DNA from: an uncultured Eubacteriales bacterium | GTDB lineage: Bacteria; Bacillota; Clostridia; Christensenellales; CAG-138 | DNA: 35,030 bases | NCBI GenBank assembly: GCA_900318745.1 | Contig: ONMC01000033.1 | Coordinates: forward strand, 1 to 35,030 | Direction: 5' to 3' | In this document: in pieces, positions 9,256-16,993 of the stretch | Position numbering within the stretch: the first letter of the stretch is position 1 | Layout: each line of letters opens with the position of its first letter | Notes under the pieces: generated by a model | Databases searched by the model: none | What the model saw: only the letters and a program-made list of their open reading frames with translations | Told to the model about the DNA's origin: nothing | Position numbers and translations under genes: made by a program

Positions 9256-9798
9256 TTACCCGATCAGTGTCCGCAGCTTTCTGCCGACCAAATACCCGAT
9301 CGCGAGTTTGATGCAGTCCGGAAGAATGAACGGAACCACGCAGATCATCAACGATGCGGCAAACGTGTTTTTTCCGTTCACGATTGTAAACCATATCGTT
9401 CCGAATGCATAGCAAATCAGAAGACCGAGCAGGAACGCGCCGATCTCAGCCGGAATCTTTTTGCCGAACAGTTTCGTCGTCAGCCAATAAATGAAACCGA
9501 TCGGCAGCATTCCGACAAGGTATCCTCCCGTCATGCCGAAAAGGATTCCGGGGCCGCCGGAAAAGCCGGCAAAGACCGGAACGCCGACTGCTCCGAGAAG
9601 AAGATATACGGCAACTGCGATCGTACCGTTTCTTCCGCCGAGCACGGTCAGAACGAAGAAGACGGCAAACAACTGCATCGTAAACGGAACGGTTGTCGGT
9701 ATCGTGATCCACGCACAGATCGCGATCAATGCGGCGCCGAGTGCTATATATGCCAGTTCGATCGGCTTGAATGCGGATTTCTTTGATACGGTTTTCAT
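9256..9798 (-). CDS. bioY: Biotin transporter substrate-binding component BioY
   Basis: 180 residues with about six hydrophobic segments. BioY family sequence features include IPTTVPFTMQLFAVFF and GAVGVPVFAGFSGGPG followed by GMTGGYLVGM. BioY is the membrane S component that captures biotin, alone or with an ECF energising module; no ecfA/ecfT gene is in the window. The start at 9798 (MKTVSKKSAF) has GGGGG 5 nt upstream; the frame is open to 9855 but that part overlaps the tRNA terminator. No BirA-type operator was recognised and no promoter of its own is clear, so it may be read from the tRNA-Ser promoter. Confidence 0.93.
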   Translation of the reverse strand: MKTVSKKSAFKPIELAYIALGAALIAICAWITIPTTVPFTMQLFAVFFVLTVLGGRNGTIAVAVYLLLGAVGVPVFAGFSGGPGILFGMTGGYLVGMLPIGFIYWLTTKLFGKKIPAEIGAFLLGLLICYAFGTIWFTIVNGKNTFAASLMICVVPFILPDCIKLAIGYLVGRKLRTLIG

Positions 9799-9828
9799 GA
9801 AAGCCCCCGAAAAGATCGGAAAAATAAG

Positions 9829-9852
9829 AAAGACGATCCGAAAACCGTCTTT
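9829..9852 (-). terminator. Probable terminator or attenuator after tRNA-Ser
   Basis: On the minus strand, a stem AAAGACG / CGTCTTT with a 10-nt loop is followed by CTTATTTTTCC. It sits between tRNA-Ser and bioY. Confidence 0.6.
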
Positions 9853-9856
9853 CATG

Positions 9857-9947
9857 TGGCGCAGAGAAAGGGATTCGAACCCTTGATACGGTTCCCCGTA
9901 TACACGATTTCCAGTCGTGCGCCTTAGACCAGCTCAGCCATCTCTGC
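9857..9947 (-). tRNA. tRNA-Ser(GGA)
   Basis: A 7-bp acceptor stem (GCAGAGA / TCTCTGC), discriminator G and encoded CCA are present. The anticodon loop CTGGAAA gives anticodon GGA. A long variable arm with stem ATACGG / CCGTAT, typical of serine tRNAs, precedes the T arm GGGTTCGAATCCC. Length is 91 nt including CCA. Confidence 0.96.
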
Positions 9948-9972
9948 ACGGCGTTTTTGCTGCACCTTTGCT

Positions 9973-10001
9973 ATATTACAACAAACGCTTCCAAAATGCA
10001 A
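9973..10001 (-). promoter_or_regulatory. Promoter of tRNA-Ser
   Basis: TTGCAT (10001-9996), 17 nt, TAATAT (9978-9973) on the minus strand, about 25 nt upstream of the mature tRNA 5' end. Confidence 0.65.
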
Positions 10002-10053
10002 GCACTATTTTTCTGGCTTTCTGAAAAAAGATAAAAAAATTTCAAAATACCTC

Positions 10054-10081
10054 TTGCATTTTTTCTGAAACCGTGTATAAT
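10054..10081 (+). promoter_or_regulatory. Promoter of tRNA-Ala
   Basis: TTGCAT (10054-10059), 16-nt spacer, perfect TATAAT (10076-10081), 13 nt before the tRNA 5' end. Confidence 0.75.
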
Positions 10082-10094
10082 GATTTCTGTTCGC

Positions 10095-10170
10095 GGGGCA
10101 TTAGCACAGTTGGTAGCGCGCAACGTTCGCAATGTTGAGGTCAGGAGTTCGAATCTCCTATGCTCCACCA
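10095..10170 (+). tRNA. tRNA-Ala(CGC)
   Basis: 76 nt including encoded CCA. The acceptor stem GGGGCAT / ATGCTCC contains the G3-U70 wobble pair that is the identity element for alanyl-tRNA synthetase. The anticodon loop TTCGCAA gives anticodon CGC, which reads GCG. The T arm AGGAGTTCGAATCTCCT is intact. Confidence 0.96.
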
Positions 10171-10172
10171 GT

Positions 10173-10207
10173 AAGGACTTGTTAATGGCAAGTCCTTTTC
10201 TTTTTAT
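10173..10207 (+). terminator. Terminator of tRNA-Ala
   Basis: An 8-bp stem AAGGACTT / AAGTCCTT with a 9-nt loop is followed by TTCTTTTTAT on the plus strand, starting 2 nt after the CCA end. Confidence 0.85.
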
Positions 10208-10226
10208 CAGGTTCGAAGAGCAGTCA

Positions 10227-10255
10227 ATCAAAAAAGGACGTCATATGACGTCCTT
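10227..10255 (-). terminator. Terminator of the deoB-punA operon
   Basis: A fully symmetric 22-nt hairpin AAGGACGTCATATGACGTCCTT (paired arms from 10234 to 10255) is followed on the minus strand by a T run. It lies 16 nt after the punA stop. The stem sequence AAGGACKT resembles that of the tRNA-Ala terminator that faces it. Confidence 0.85.
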
Positions 10256-10271
10256 GTATTGTATTCCGGTT

Positions 10272-11096
10272 TCAGAAGATTTCCTTCAGGATCAGATCGA
10301 CCAGTGCGGCAAATTTCACTGCCGCTGCCGCCGCCGTCTCGGTGACTTCCGCATGGGACAGCGGTTGATCGAGCACGCCTGCCGCCATATTTGTGATCAG
10401 GCTGATGCCGAGCACCTTGATGCCGCAATGCGCTGCGCACATGGTTTCCGGAATCGTTGACATACCGACTGCGTCCGCTCCGATGATGCGCGCCATGCGG
10501 ATCTCCGCAGGCGTTTCATAGCAGGGACCGGACATCATCAGATACACGCCCTCCTGCATCGGTATACCGTGGCGTACCGAAAGGTCTGTCAGCTTTGCGC
10601 GAAGATCCTTGTCGTATACGTTGCTCTGGTCCGGAAAACGCGGGCCGAATTCATCGAGGTTTTTACCGATCAGCGGATTGCTGCCGGACAGATTGATGTG
10701 GTCCGTGATCATCATCAGATCGCCGGCATGAAAATTCATGTTGACGCCGCCCGCCGCATTGGTGACGAGCAGCTTTTCAACGCCGAGCTTTTTCATCGTA
10801 CGCACGCCGAGCGTGAGCATTGACTGCGGATAGCCTTCATAGTAATGAAAGCGTCCTTGCATCGCGATAACTGTTTTTCCGTACTTCTCTCCGATGACAA
10901 AGCGATTCTTGTGTCCGATCACGCCCGAAACCGGATAGTCTGGAATATCTGCATAATTGACAAACCGCTTGTTTTCGAGCGTCTCCGCATAATCGCCCAG
11001 ACCGGATCCGAGGATCAGACCGATCTTTGCCTTGTCCGCGCCCTGTTCCTTCAACAATGCTGCCGCATGATTGATGATTTCAATGATGTTTTCCAT
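10272..11096 (-). CDS. punA: Purine-nucleoside phosphorylase
   Basis: 274 residues, the length of the trimeric PNP class. It splits inosine and guanosine (ribo- or deoxy-) with phosphate into base plus (deoxy)ribose-1-phosphate. Motifs are LGSGLGDYAE at the phosphate site, VTNAAGGVN-F--GDLM, the substrate-site EGVYLMMSGPCYETPAE and the conserved SLITNMAAG. Its ATG follows the deoB stop directly (TAAATG), so the genes are coupled; deoB then isomerises the pentose-1-phosphate made here. Confidence 0.95.
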   Translation of the reverse strand: MENIIEIINHAAALLKEQGADKAKIGLILGSGLGDYAETLENKRFVNYADIPDYPVSGVIGHKNRFVIGEKYGKTVIAMQGRFHYYEGYPQSMLTLGVRTMKKLGVEKLLVTNAAGGVNMNFHAGDLMMITDHINLSGSNPLIGKNLDEFGPRFPDQSNVYDKDLRAKLTDLSVRHGIPMQEGVYLMMSGPCYETPAEIRMARIIGADAVGMSTIPETMCAAHCGIKVLGISLITNMAAGVLDQPLSHAEVTETAAAAAVKFAALVDLILKEIF

Positions 11097-12209
11097 TTAT
11101 GCCTCCCAGATTTCCTTTAAGAACGATTTACCTTCCCTCCATGTTTCGCCGGTCAGATACTCATAGATCGTTGCGCCGATGTCGGAAAACTGGCTGCGTA
11201 CACCGAGATTCACGCCGTGTCTGATATGCGGTCCGCAGATCAGAAGCGGAATATACTCGCGCGTATGATCCGTTCCGGGCGTCGTGGGGTCGCATCCGTG
11301 ATCCGCCGTGACCATCAGAATATCGCCTTCGTTCAGCGCGTCGATCATCTTCGGAAGGTGTGCGTCGAAGTATTCAAGTGCTTTGATGAAGTCTCCGGTT
11401 CCCGCTTCGAGAAATCGCTGCGTTGCTTCGATGCCGTCCGGATTGTTTTTCGTATGGTCGACGGTCGTGATGCCTCTGTGGCAAAAGATATCCTCGATCT
11501 TGCCGATTGCAACGACATCCATTCCCTTCCCGCTGATCCCGTCGAGGATCGTATCCTTGAACGGTTCAACCGCGTAATCTTTGCGGTTCTCGGTACGCTT
11601 ATAGTTGCCGTCCTTGCCGACAAACGGGCGCGCGATGACGCGTCCGACGAGATATTCGCCGACCAGCATTTCTCTCGCGATCTCGCAGATGCGATACAAC
11701 TCTTCGAGCGGGATCACCTCTTCGTGCGCCGCGATCTGAAAGACGCTGTCCGCGCTCGTATAGATGATCGGTTTGCCTGTGCGCACGTGTTCATCGCCGA
11801 GTTCCTGAATGATCTGCGTGCCGCTTGCCACGACATTGCCGAGTGTACCGCGACCGATACGTGCTTCAAACGCGTCCATCAGTTCCTTCGGGAATCCGTT
11901 CGGATACGTCTTGAACGCTTCGTCCAGCGCGAGTCCCGCCATCTCCCAATGTCCGCAGGTCGTATCCTTTGCATGCGTTTGCTCCGCACACTTGCCGTAA
12001 CAGCCCGTCAGGGGTTCGTCTTCCTTCGGAAGAAGACAGCCGTCGATATGCGCAAGTCCGAGTTTTTTCATGTTCGGAACGTCGAGCGTTCCGCGTTTTT
12101 TCCAGATGTTGCAGATCGTGTTTGCACCCGTGTCGCCGAAATCCGCGGCATCCGGAAGCTCGCCGATCCCGGCGCTGTCAAGTACGATCAGAATTGCTCT
12201 TTTCTTCAT
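11097..12209 (-). CDS. deoB: Phosphopentomutase
   Basis: 370 residues. It interconverts (deoxy)ribose-1-phosphate and -5-phosphate in nucleoside salvage. The metal-binding alkaline-phosphatase-fold motifs are complete: LDSAGIGELPDAADFGDTGANT-type start (about residues 9-30), TSADSVFQIAAHEE in the middle, and VTADHGCDPTTPGTDHTREY near the end. GAGG lies 8 nt before the ATG. First gene of the deoB-punA operon, with a promoter partly inside the 3' end of the upstream gene. Confidence 0.96.
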   Translation of the reverse strand: MKKRAILIVLDSAGIGELPDAADFGDTGANTICNIWKKRGTLDVPNMKKLGLAHIDGCLLPKEDEPLTGCYGKCAEQTHAKDTTCGHWEMAGLALDEAFKTYPNGFPKELMDAFEARIGRGTLGNVVASGTQIIQELGDEHVRTGKPIIYTSADSVFQIAAHEEVIPLEELYRICEIAREMLVGEYLVGRVIARPFVGKDGNYKRTENRKDYAVEPFKDTILDGISGKGMDVVAIGKIEDIFCHRGITTVDHTKNNPDGIEATQRFLEAGTGDFIKALEYFDAHLPKMIDALNEGDILMVTADHGCDPTTPGTDHTREYIPLLICGPHIRHGVNLGVRSQFSDIGATIYEYLTGETWREGKSFLKEIWEA

Positions 12210-12219
12210 ACCGTTACCT

Positions 12220-12249
12220 CTATGCTGAATTTAAATAATTTTAGCATAG
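12220..12249. repeat. Inverted repeat overlapping the deoB -10 box
   Basis: Seven-base arms CTATGCT (12220-12226) and AGCATAG (12243-12249) flank 16 nt of AT-rich sequence. The right arm touches the predicted -10 box, a position typical of a repressor operator. It could also form a weak RNA hairpin in the leader. Confidence 0.5.
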
Positions 12250-12267
12250 AAACGGTGTGCTCGTCAA
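12238..12267 (-). promoter_or_regulatory. Promoter of deoB-punA
   Basis: TTGACG (12267-12262), 18-nt spacer, TAAAAT (12243-12238) on the minus strand. The -35 box overlaps the stop codon region of the upstream Spo0A-like gene. Confidence 0.55.
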
Positions 12268-12749
12268 TGGCAAACGATACCGAAACGGCGTTCCGCTTCC
12301 CGTCGCATCCTTTGAAACCGTTCCTCTCCCTCCGGATCTCCTGCAATCAGTCGTACGCGTTCTGCGACCAGATACAGGAACTCGATATTCGTCGGAGAAT
12401 TGCGAAGGTCCTTTCCTCGAAGCCCCAGATATGAATACAGCACGTCCGGATCCGCACGTTTCCACGCGCAGTCGACGGCATATCGCATCGCACGTTCCGC
12501 CATCACGCGGTTCGTATGCGCCTGTTCCGAAATATACGGATAGATGTCGCGCAGCATCTTCGGATGCTCGTTCGACGGTTTCGAAAGAATGAACCGTACG
12601 CCCAAGAACAAATACCGGTATCCCAGCAGCTTGACCGGAACGCGCAGCGCGTGCAGCGTCGCATCGGTCAGCGCATCCAGGAACGCTTCGCGGTTGTCGC
12701 TGAGCCATTCATACTTTGCATAGATTTCTTCCCACTGTTCAGTTGTCAT
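12264..12749 (-). CDS. Receiver-less Spo0A effector-domain paralogue
   Basis: 161 residues. Residues about 36-134 align by eye with the Spo0A DNA-binding domain: RVPVKLLGYRYLFLGVRFIL matches the VP-H-KGY-YLREAI segment, then ERAMRYAVDCAWKRAD and SPTNIEFLYLVAERVRL match the last helices. There is no receiver domain, only about 30 N-terminal residues and a charged tail (135-161). The helix preceding ERAMRY reads NRVMAER, unlike the canonical TASRVER. GGAGGGGG lies 4 nt before the ATG, and the start overlaps the upstream Spo0A-like gene by 11 nt, so the two are co-expressed. It is probably a DNA-binding regulator or a dimer partner; the function is inferred. Confidence 0.8.
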   Translation of the reverse strand: MTTEQWEEIYAKYEWLSDNREAFLDALTDATLHALRVPVKLLGYRYLFLGVRFILSKPSNEHPKMLRDIYPYISEQAHTNRVMAERAMRYAVDCAWKRADPDVLYSYLGLRGKDLRNSPTNIEFLYLVAERVRLIAGDPEGEERFQRMRREAERRFGIVCH

Positions 12750-13455
12750 AGTTCCCCCTCCTGTATTCCGATCTGATCCGATCCGCCAGCAAAAACAGAA
12801 ATCCGGCATTGGACGGTGCTGCGCGATCCGAACTGACGGTGTAACCGAACATGGTTTCCAAATCATGAACATCCGCGCGCAGGAATGCTGTTTCGATCGC
12901 ATGTCGCATGGCATGCTCCGCTGTGGAAGCATTGAGCTGCATGGTATCGGAGAGCAATTCATATACATCTTCCATCATCCGCACCTGCGTCGGTCTGTCG
13001 ATCGCAAGCAGCAGACGGATCGATTCCTTTAATAGGCAGAACCCTTTCATATGCATCGGAACGCCCGTTTGCTGCAGCCGCTTTGAAATCACGGTTTCGG
13101 GATCGGGCATCGAGCGTTTCGAAAGCTCAAACGACTCTATTCGGCGCAGCACGTCGATCGGCTGTCGATCCTGATAAAACCCGAATGTAACGCTTTCGGG
13201 CAGCAGGTCGATCGATTCTGCATTTCGGAACAGGAGTATGATCGATTTGCAGTACGGCTTGTCCTTCATATGCAGCCAGCATGCGTTATGTTCCGCATCG
13301 TCGACGATCAATGTTTCGAACGGATCGCGAAACAACCGTTCCAGCACCTGCGCATCATGATGCAGCGAACAAAACTGCTGAACTCCGAGTTTTTCCGCTG
13401 CGGAACGATACCGTTTTTCCCGATCCGGATCGCTTGTCTCAAGCAAAATTCTCAT
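12739..13455 (-). CDS. spo0A: Spo0A-position response regulator with degenerate receiver
   Basis: 238 residues. The location directly downstream of spoIVB marks it as the spo0A locus. The C-terminal effector domain (about 130-232) is clear: GVPMHMKGFCLLKESIRLLL, AEHAMRHAIETAF and FGYTVSSDRAAPSNAGFLFLLADRIR. The N-terminal 110 residues align poorly with a receiver. The acidic pair is apparently replaced (LLETSDPD for VADDN), the phosphoacceptor may survive as D52 in LIVDDAEHN, and the lysine of the ILKPF motif is Q in FYQDRQPID. The recognition helix also differs (NASTAEH). It may act without phosphorylation or under another control; a canonical spo0A elsewhere is possible. Confidence 0.8.
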   Translation of the reverse strand: MRILLETSDPDREKRYRSAAEKLGVQQFCSLHHDAQVLERLFRDPFETLIVDDAEHNACWLHMKDKPYCKSIILLFRNAESIDLLPESVTFGFYQDRQPIDVLRRIESFELSKRSMPDPETVISKRLQQTGVPMHMKGFCLLKESIRLLLAIDRPTQVRMMEDVYELLSDTMQLNASTAEHAMRHAIETAFLRADVHDLETMFGYTVSSDRAAPSNAGFLFLLADRIRSEYRRGNYDN

Positions 13456-13478
13456 ACCGTTTGTTTCCTTTCGCGTTC

Positions 13479-13508
13479 ATTGTACCGCCGAAATACGACG
13501 AAAAACAA
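13479..13508 (-). promoter_or_regulatory. Candidate promoter of the spo0A-like gene
   Basis: TTGTTT (13508-13503), 18 nt, TACAAT (13484-13479) on the minus strand, 23 nt before the ATG at 13455. I found no convincing sigma-H promoter or 0A box here, unlike textbook spo0A. Confidence 0.4.
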
Positions 13509-13548
13509 CGGTGAAACTTTTTCAGATAACGGTTCATTTGTGAACAAA

Positions 13549-14757
13549 TCATGCGAAAGGCAGCAGTTTTTCCGCCATCCATGCCGCATAAAGGCAATAT
13601 CCGCGTGTCGGATGGCTGAGAAAGACATGCGTTACGACGCCGATCAGTTTTCCATCCTGGATCAGCGGACTGCCGCTCATGCCCTGTACGATCCCTCCGG
13701 TCTGTCCGAGCAGCGCGGGATCGACGATCTCGATCATCATCCCCTGTGTATTCGGAGAGGACTGCACGTCCACGCGAATGACTCGCACGCGATACGTATG
13801 CGGCGTCTGACCCGACGTCGTTGTGATGATCGACGCATCTCCGAGATGCGCTGCGTCAGGCGGTGCAACAGAGCGCAAGGACCGTTCGATACGGAACGAG
13901 CTGCCGAGTTTGCCGGAGATGCCGAATTCCGTATTTTGCGTGATCGTCGCGATCGCATCCGCTTCACGGACGGAAAACGTACCGATCAATTCTCCTGCCC
14001 GGTCCTGTGTTCCGACTCTCACACTCGAAATCACAGTCTCCGTCAGATATCCCGACGACGGAGCAATCAGTTTGCCTGTGTCTACATCCGTGACGCCGTG
14101 CCCGAGCGCGGCATAGAAACGGGTATTCGGATCGTAAAATGACATGGTACCGATACCGGACGTGCTGTCACGCACCCATGCGCCGATCCTTGCAACGCCG
14201 TCTTTATCGCGTTCCGGTCTGACCGTGACGGTAAATGTGCTGCCGTCCCTCTGAAAGGACAGTGAAAGATCGCCGGCTGAACTTCTGCACAGCGACGTGA
14301 ACGACGCCGTATCGGCAACGGAATGATTGTTGACTGCAAGGATCACATCTCCCTGACGAAGACCCGCGTCTGCTGCCGGGCTTCTTCTGCCTTCTTCGGT
14401 TTCGATTTCCCCGAGCCCGACGATCTGAACACCGTTCGTTTTCAATACTACGCCGACCGCTTCTCCGCCGACTGCAACGGTTCTTCCGCCGATCTGCTGC
14501 TGAAATGTACGCAGCGGAAGCAAGCCGAACAGCCGAAGCGTTCTTTCGGTCGTTTGCCGATCGGAAAGCCGCTCGTCGATGCCGCTGCGAACAAACTGTG
14601 TGCTTGCGGAAGTAATTCGCAGTGCAGGCGCGGAGGGCAGGATACCGAAATCCACGACCTTCGGCGCATGGAGAATTTGATAAACGGACGGAAGCGAATA
14701 CCATATCAGGATCAATACTGCACAAAATGCGCATGCGAGACGAAAAAAGCGTTTCAT
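13549..14757 (-). CDS. spoIVB: SpoIVB peptidase
   Basis: 402 residues. A forespore-made serine protease of family S55 that crosses the inner forespore membrane and triggers pro-sigma-K processing in the mother cell. Visible are an N-terminal membrane segment (about 4-27), a PDZ domain around GLRQGDVILAVNNHSV, the catalytic histidine in ALGHGVTDVDTG and the catalytic serine in GMSGSPLIQDGKLIGVVTH. AGGAG lies 6 nt before the ATG at 14757; the frame is open to 14838 but that stretch contains the recN terminator. A forespore promoter was sought upstream without a convincing match. Confidence 0.95.
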   Translation of the reverse strand: MKRFFRLACAFCAVLILIWYSLPSVYQILHAPKVVDFGILPSAPALRITSASTQFVRSGIDERLSDRQTTERTLRLFGLLPLRTFQQQIGGRTVAVGGEAVGVVLKTNGVQIVGLGEIETEEGRRSPAADAGLRQGDVILAVNNHSVADTASFTSLCRSSAGDLSLSFQRDGSTFTVTVRPERDKDGVARIGAWVRDSTSGIGTMSFYDPNTRFYAALGHGVTDVDTGKLIAPSSGYLTETVISSVRVGTQDRAGELIGTFSVREADAIATITQNTEFGISGKLGSSFRIERSLRSVAPPDAAHLGDASIITTTSGQTPHTYRVRVIRVDVQSSPNTQGMMIEIVDPALLGQTGGIVQGMSGSPLIQDGKLIGVVTHVFLSHPTRGYCLYAAWMAEKLLPFA

Positions 14758-14805
14758 GTTTCTCTCCTTTTTCGTATCGTGCGCACAAAATGAAAAAGCA
14801 TACAA

Positions 14806-14830
14806 AAAGAACCTCTGTCCGAGGTTCTTT
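14806..14830 (-). terminator. Terminator of recN
   Basis: A 10-bp perfect stem AAAGAACCTC / GAGGTTCTTT with a 5-nt loop is followed by TTGTATGC on the minus strand. It separates the vegetative nadK-argR-recN unit from spoIVB. Confidence 0.8.
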
Positions 14831-14834
14831 TGAT

Positions 14835-16508
14835 TCATTCCTTTGCCGATCTCAAAAGGGTCTTTGCATGCTCCATCGCCGTCAGATCGGTTTCTTCGCC
14901 GCCCATGATCCGCGCAAGCTCCTTCGGTCGTTCGCTTTCCGTGAGACGTCTTGTGATGCTGTGCGTTTTTTCCGAGTCGGAATACTTATATGCAACGTAC
15001 TGTGCATCCGCATATGCGGCGATCTGCGGCAAATGCGTTACGCACAGGACCTGATGCTTTCTGCCGAGCGCGCGCATTTTCCCCGCGACCGTATTGGCAA
15101 CCATACCGGAGATGCCCGTATCGATCTCGTCGAATATCAATGTCTCAATGCGGTCCGCATCCGACAGCGCGGCTTTCATTGCCAGCATGATACGCGACAT
15201 TTCGCCGCCGCTTGCGACCTTCGTCAGCGGCTTTTCCGGTTCTCCGCGGTTTGCGGAAAGCAAGAACTCTACCGAATCGACGCCTGTTTCCGAAAGCTGT
15301 TCTATGGGGATCGATTGAAACGCTGCTTCCAGCTTTGCGTCCGCCATGCCCATTTCACGCAAATGCCCTACCGCTTCTCTGCACAGAACTTTTGCATGTT
15401 CTTTACGGCGTTCGGATAGCTGTTCCGCGAGCCTGCCGAATTCGGATACCGCTTTTTGATATGAAGCTTCCATCGATTCGATCTGATTGTCGCTGTCCGT
15501 CAGAAGCTGCAGCTCCGATTCGAGCCGGCCCCGATACTCGATTACCTCCCGAAGTGTTGCACCGTATTTGCGCCTCAGATTCTGCAGAGACGCGAGGCGG
15601 CTTTCCGTTTGTTCCAGCAGGTCCGGATCGAAGCGAAATGCATCCCTGCCGTCCCTGAGTTCATATGCCACATCCTCGATTGCATAATATGCGTCGTCGG
15701 TCCTGTGATACATATCACGATAGGAACTGTCGTATTCGCCGATGCGGTCCAACGCATCCCGTGCTTCACTGAGCGAAGCAAGCGCGCCGCTGTCGGAGAA
15801 CAATGCTTCGTATGCAGCATTCAATCCTTCCATGATCGTTTCCGCATTGCGCATTTTCATGCGATCCGACTCCAGCTTTTCTTCTTCGCCGTCGATCGGA
15901 GACACCGCGTCGATTTCTTTCAGCTGATAGCGGATGGTATCGATGCGGCGTTCTCTTTCGCGCAGGCTGTTTTTCAATACGCTCAGATCGTGCGAAATCC
16001 GCAAAGCTTCTTCGCGGGATTGCATGACACGATCATACAGTCCGTCCGCATTGCTTTTTGCATAGGAATCGATCAATTGCAGATGCGTTTCCGTGTTCAG
16101 CAGGGATTGATGCGCATGTTGTCCGTGCAGATCGACCAAAAGGTCCCCGAGTTCTTTCAGCTCTGTCGTATTGACAAGGGTTCCGTTGACGCGGCAGACG
16201 TTGCGTCCGCCGGTCGAAAGCTCGCGATACAGAACGAGTTCTTCGCCGTTGTCAAGCTGATGCGCATTCAAAAACGATCTCGCAGGCGATTGTTCAGACA
16301 GCAAAAACGTTGCTTCGACAGCTGCTTTGTCAGCTCCGGTCCGAATGCTTTCGCGGCTGGCGCGTTCGCCGAGCACGAATGCGACCGATTCGATCAGAAT
16401 CGATTTGCCTGCACCGGTTTCGCCGGTCAATGCAGAAAAGCCCGCATCGAAAACAATGTCGGACTTATCTATTAAAGCAATATTTGAAATTTTCAGACGT
16501 GTGAGCAC
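14835..16508 (-). CDS. recN: DNA repair protein RecN
   Basis: 557 residues. SMC-like ATPase acting early in double-strand break repair. Walker A GETGAGKS is at about 29-36, a long coiled-coil rich in Glu, Arg and Leu occupies the middle, the ABC-type signature VASGGEMSRIMLA follows, and Walker B is TLIFDEIDTGISG. The start is GTG with GGAGG 4 nt upstream, 11 nt after the argR stop. The argR-recN pair is standard in Firmicutes. Confidence 0.96.
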   Translation of the reverse strand: MLTRLKISNIALIDKSDIVFDAGFSALTGETGAGKSILIESVAFVLGERASRESIRTGADKAAVEATFLLSEQSPARSFLNAHQLDNGEELVLYRELSTGGRNVCRVNGTLVNTTELKELGDLLVDLHGQHAHQSLLNTETHLQLIDSYAKSNADGLYDRVMQSREEALRISHDLSVLKNSLRERERRIDTIRYQLKEIDAVSPIDGEEEKLESDRMKMRNAETIMEGLNAAYEALFSDSGALASLSEARDALDRIGEYDSSYRDMYHRTDDAYYAIEDVAYELRDGRDAFRFDPDLLEQTESRLASLQNLRRKYGATLREVIEYRGRLESELQLLTDSDNQIESMEASYQKAVSEFGRLAEQLSERRKEHAKVLCREAVGHLREMGMADAKLEAAFQSIPIEQLSETGVDSVEFLLSANRGEPEKPLTKVASGGEMSRIMLAMKAALSDADRIETLIFDEIDTGISGMVANTVAGKMRALGRKHQVLCVTHLPQIAAYADAQYVAYKYSDSEKTHSITRRLTESERPKELARIMGGEETDLTAMEHAKTLLRSAKE

Positions 16509-16519
16509 GAGCCCTCCGC

Positions 16520-16969
16520 TTACTTCATCATTTTCTGGAACTTTTTAATCATATCGGAGACATTCTTGCCTTCGCGAACTGCGACAAAGATCGTATTGTC
16601 GCCCGCGATCGATCCGGCGATCTCCGGCCATTTCAGAGAATCGATCGCCTCTGCCGCGACGGATGCGCTGCCCGCCATTGTTTTGAGAACGATCAGATTA
16701 CCGGATGAGGTGATCGAAACGACGCAGTTGCTGAACAGGCGAATAAAGCGTTCCTGAAGATCGGTTTCCGCCTTTTCCACCGTCGCATACTTATAGTGAC
16801 CTTCGCCGGTCAGAACTTTGATCAGACGAAGTTCCTTGATGTCGCGGGATACCGTCGCCTGCGTGACGGTAAATCCCTGTGCGGACAAAAGCCGCGCAAG
16901 CTCCTCCTGCGTATCGATATCCTCAGAAGCGATGAGCTTTAAAATCATTGCATGTCTCTTGGTTTTCAT
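16520..16969 (-). CDS. argR: Arginine repressor ArgR/AhrC
   Basis: 149 residues. An N-terminal winged helix (about 1-70, with TQEELARLLSAQGFTVTQATVSRDIKEL) binds ARG boxes. The C-terminal domain (GSASVAAEAIDSLKWPEIAG and GDNTIFVAVRE) forms the hexamer and binds arginine. AGGGG lies 9 nt before the ATG. No ARG box or arginine gene was seen in this window. Confidence 0.96.
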   Translation of the reverse strand: MKTKRHAMILKLIASEDIDTQEELARLLSAQGFTVTQATVSRDIKELRLIKVLTGEGHYKYATVEKAETDLQERFIRLFSNCVVSITSSGNLIVLKTMAGSASVAAEAIDSLKWPEIAGSIAGDNTIFVAVREGKNVSDMIKKFQKMMK

Positions 16970-16993
16970 GTTTTTATACCCCTAAATTCATAA

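Noticed and set aside
11217..12434. A 405-codon plus-strand open frame
   Set aside because: Shadow of deoB; it crosses the deoB promoter and shows no family features.
13526..13545. Hairpin GTTCA / TGAAC after spoIVB
   Set aside because: Short stem without a T run; it may be chance.
14758..14805. A forespore (sigma-F or sigma-G) promoter before spoIVB
   Set aside because: TGTATG and ATACGA are present but about 20 nt apart with poor matches, too weak to claim.
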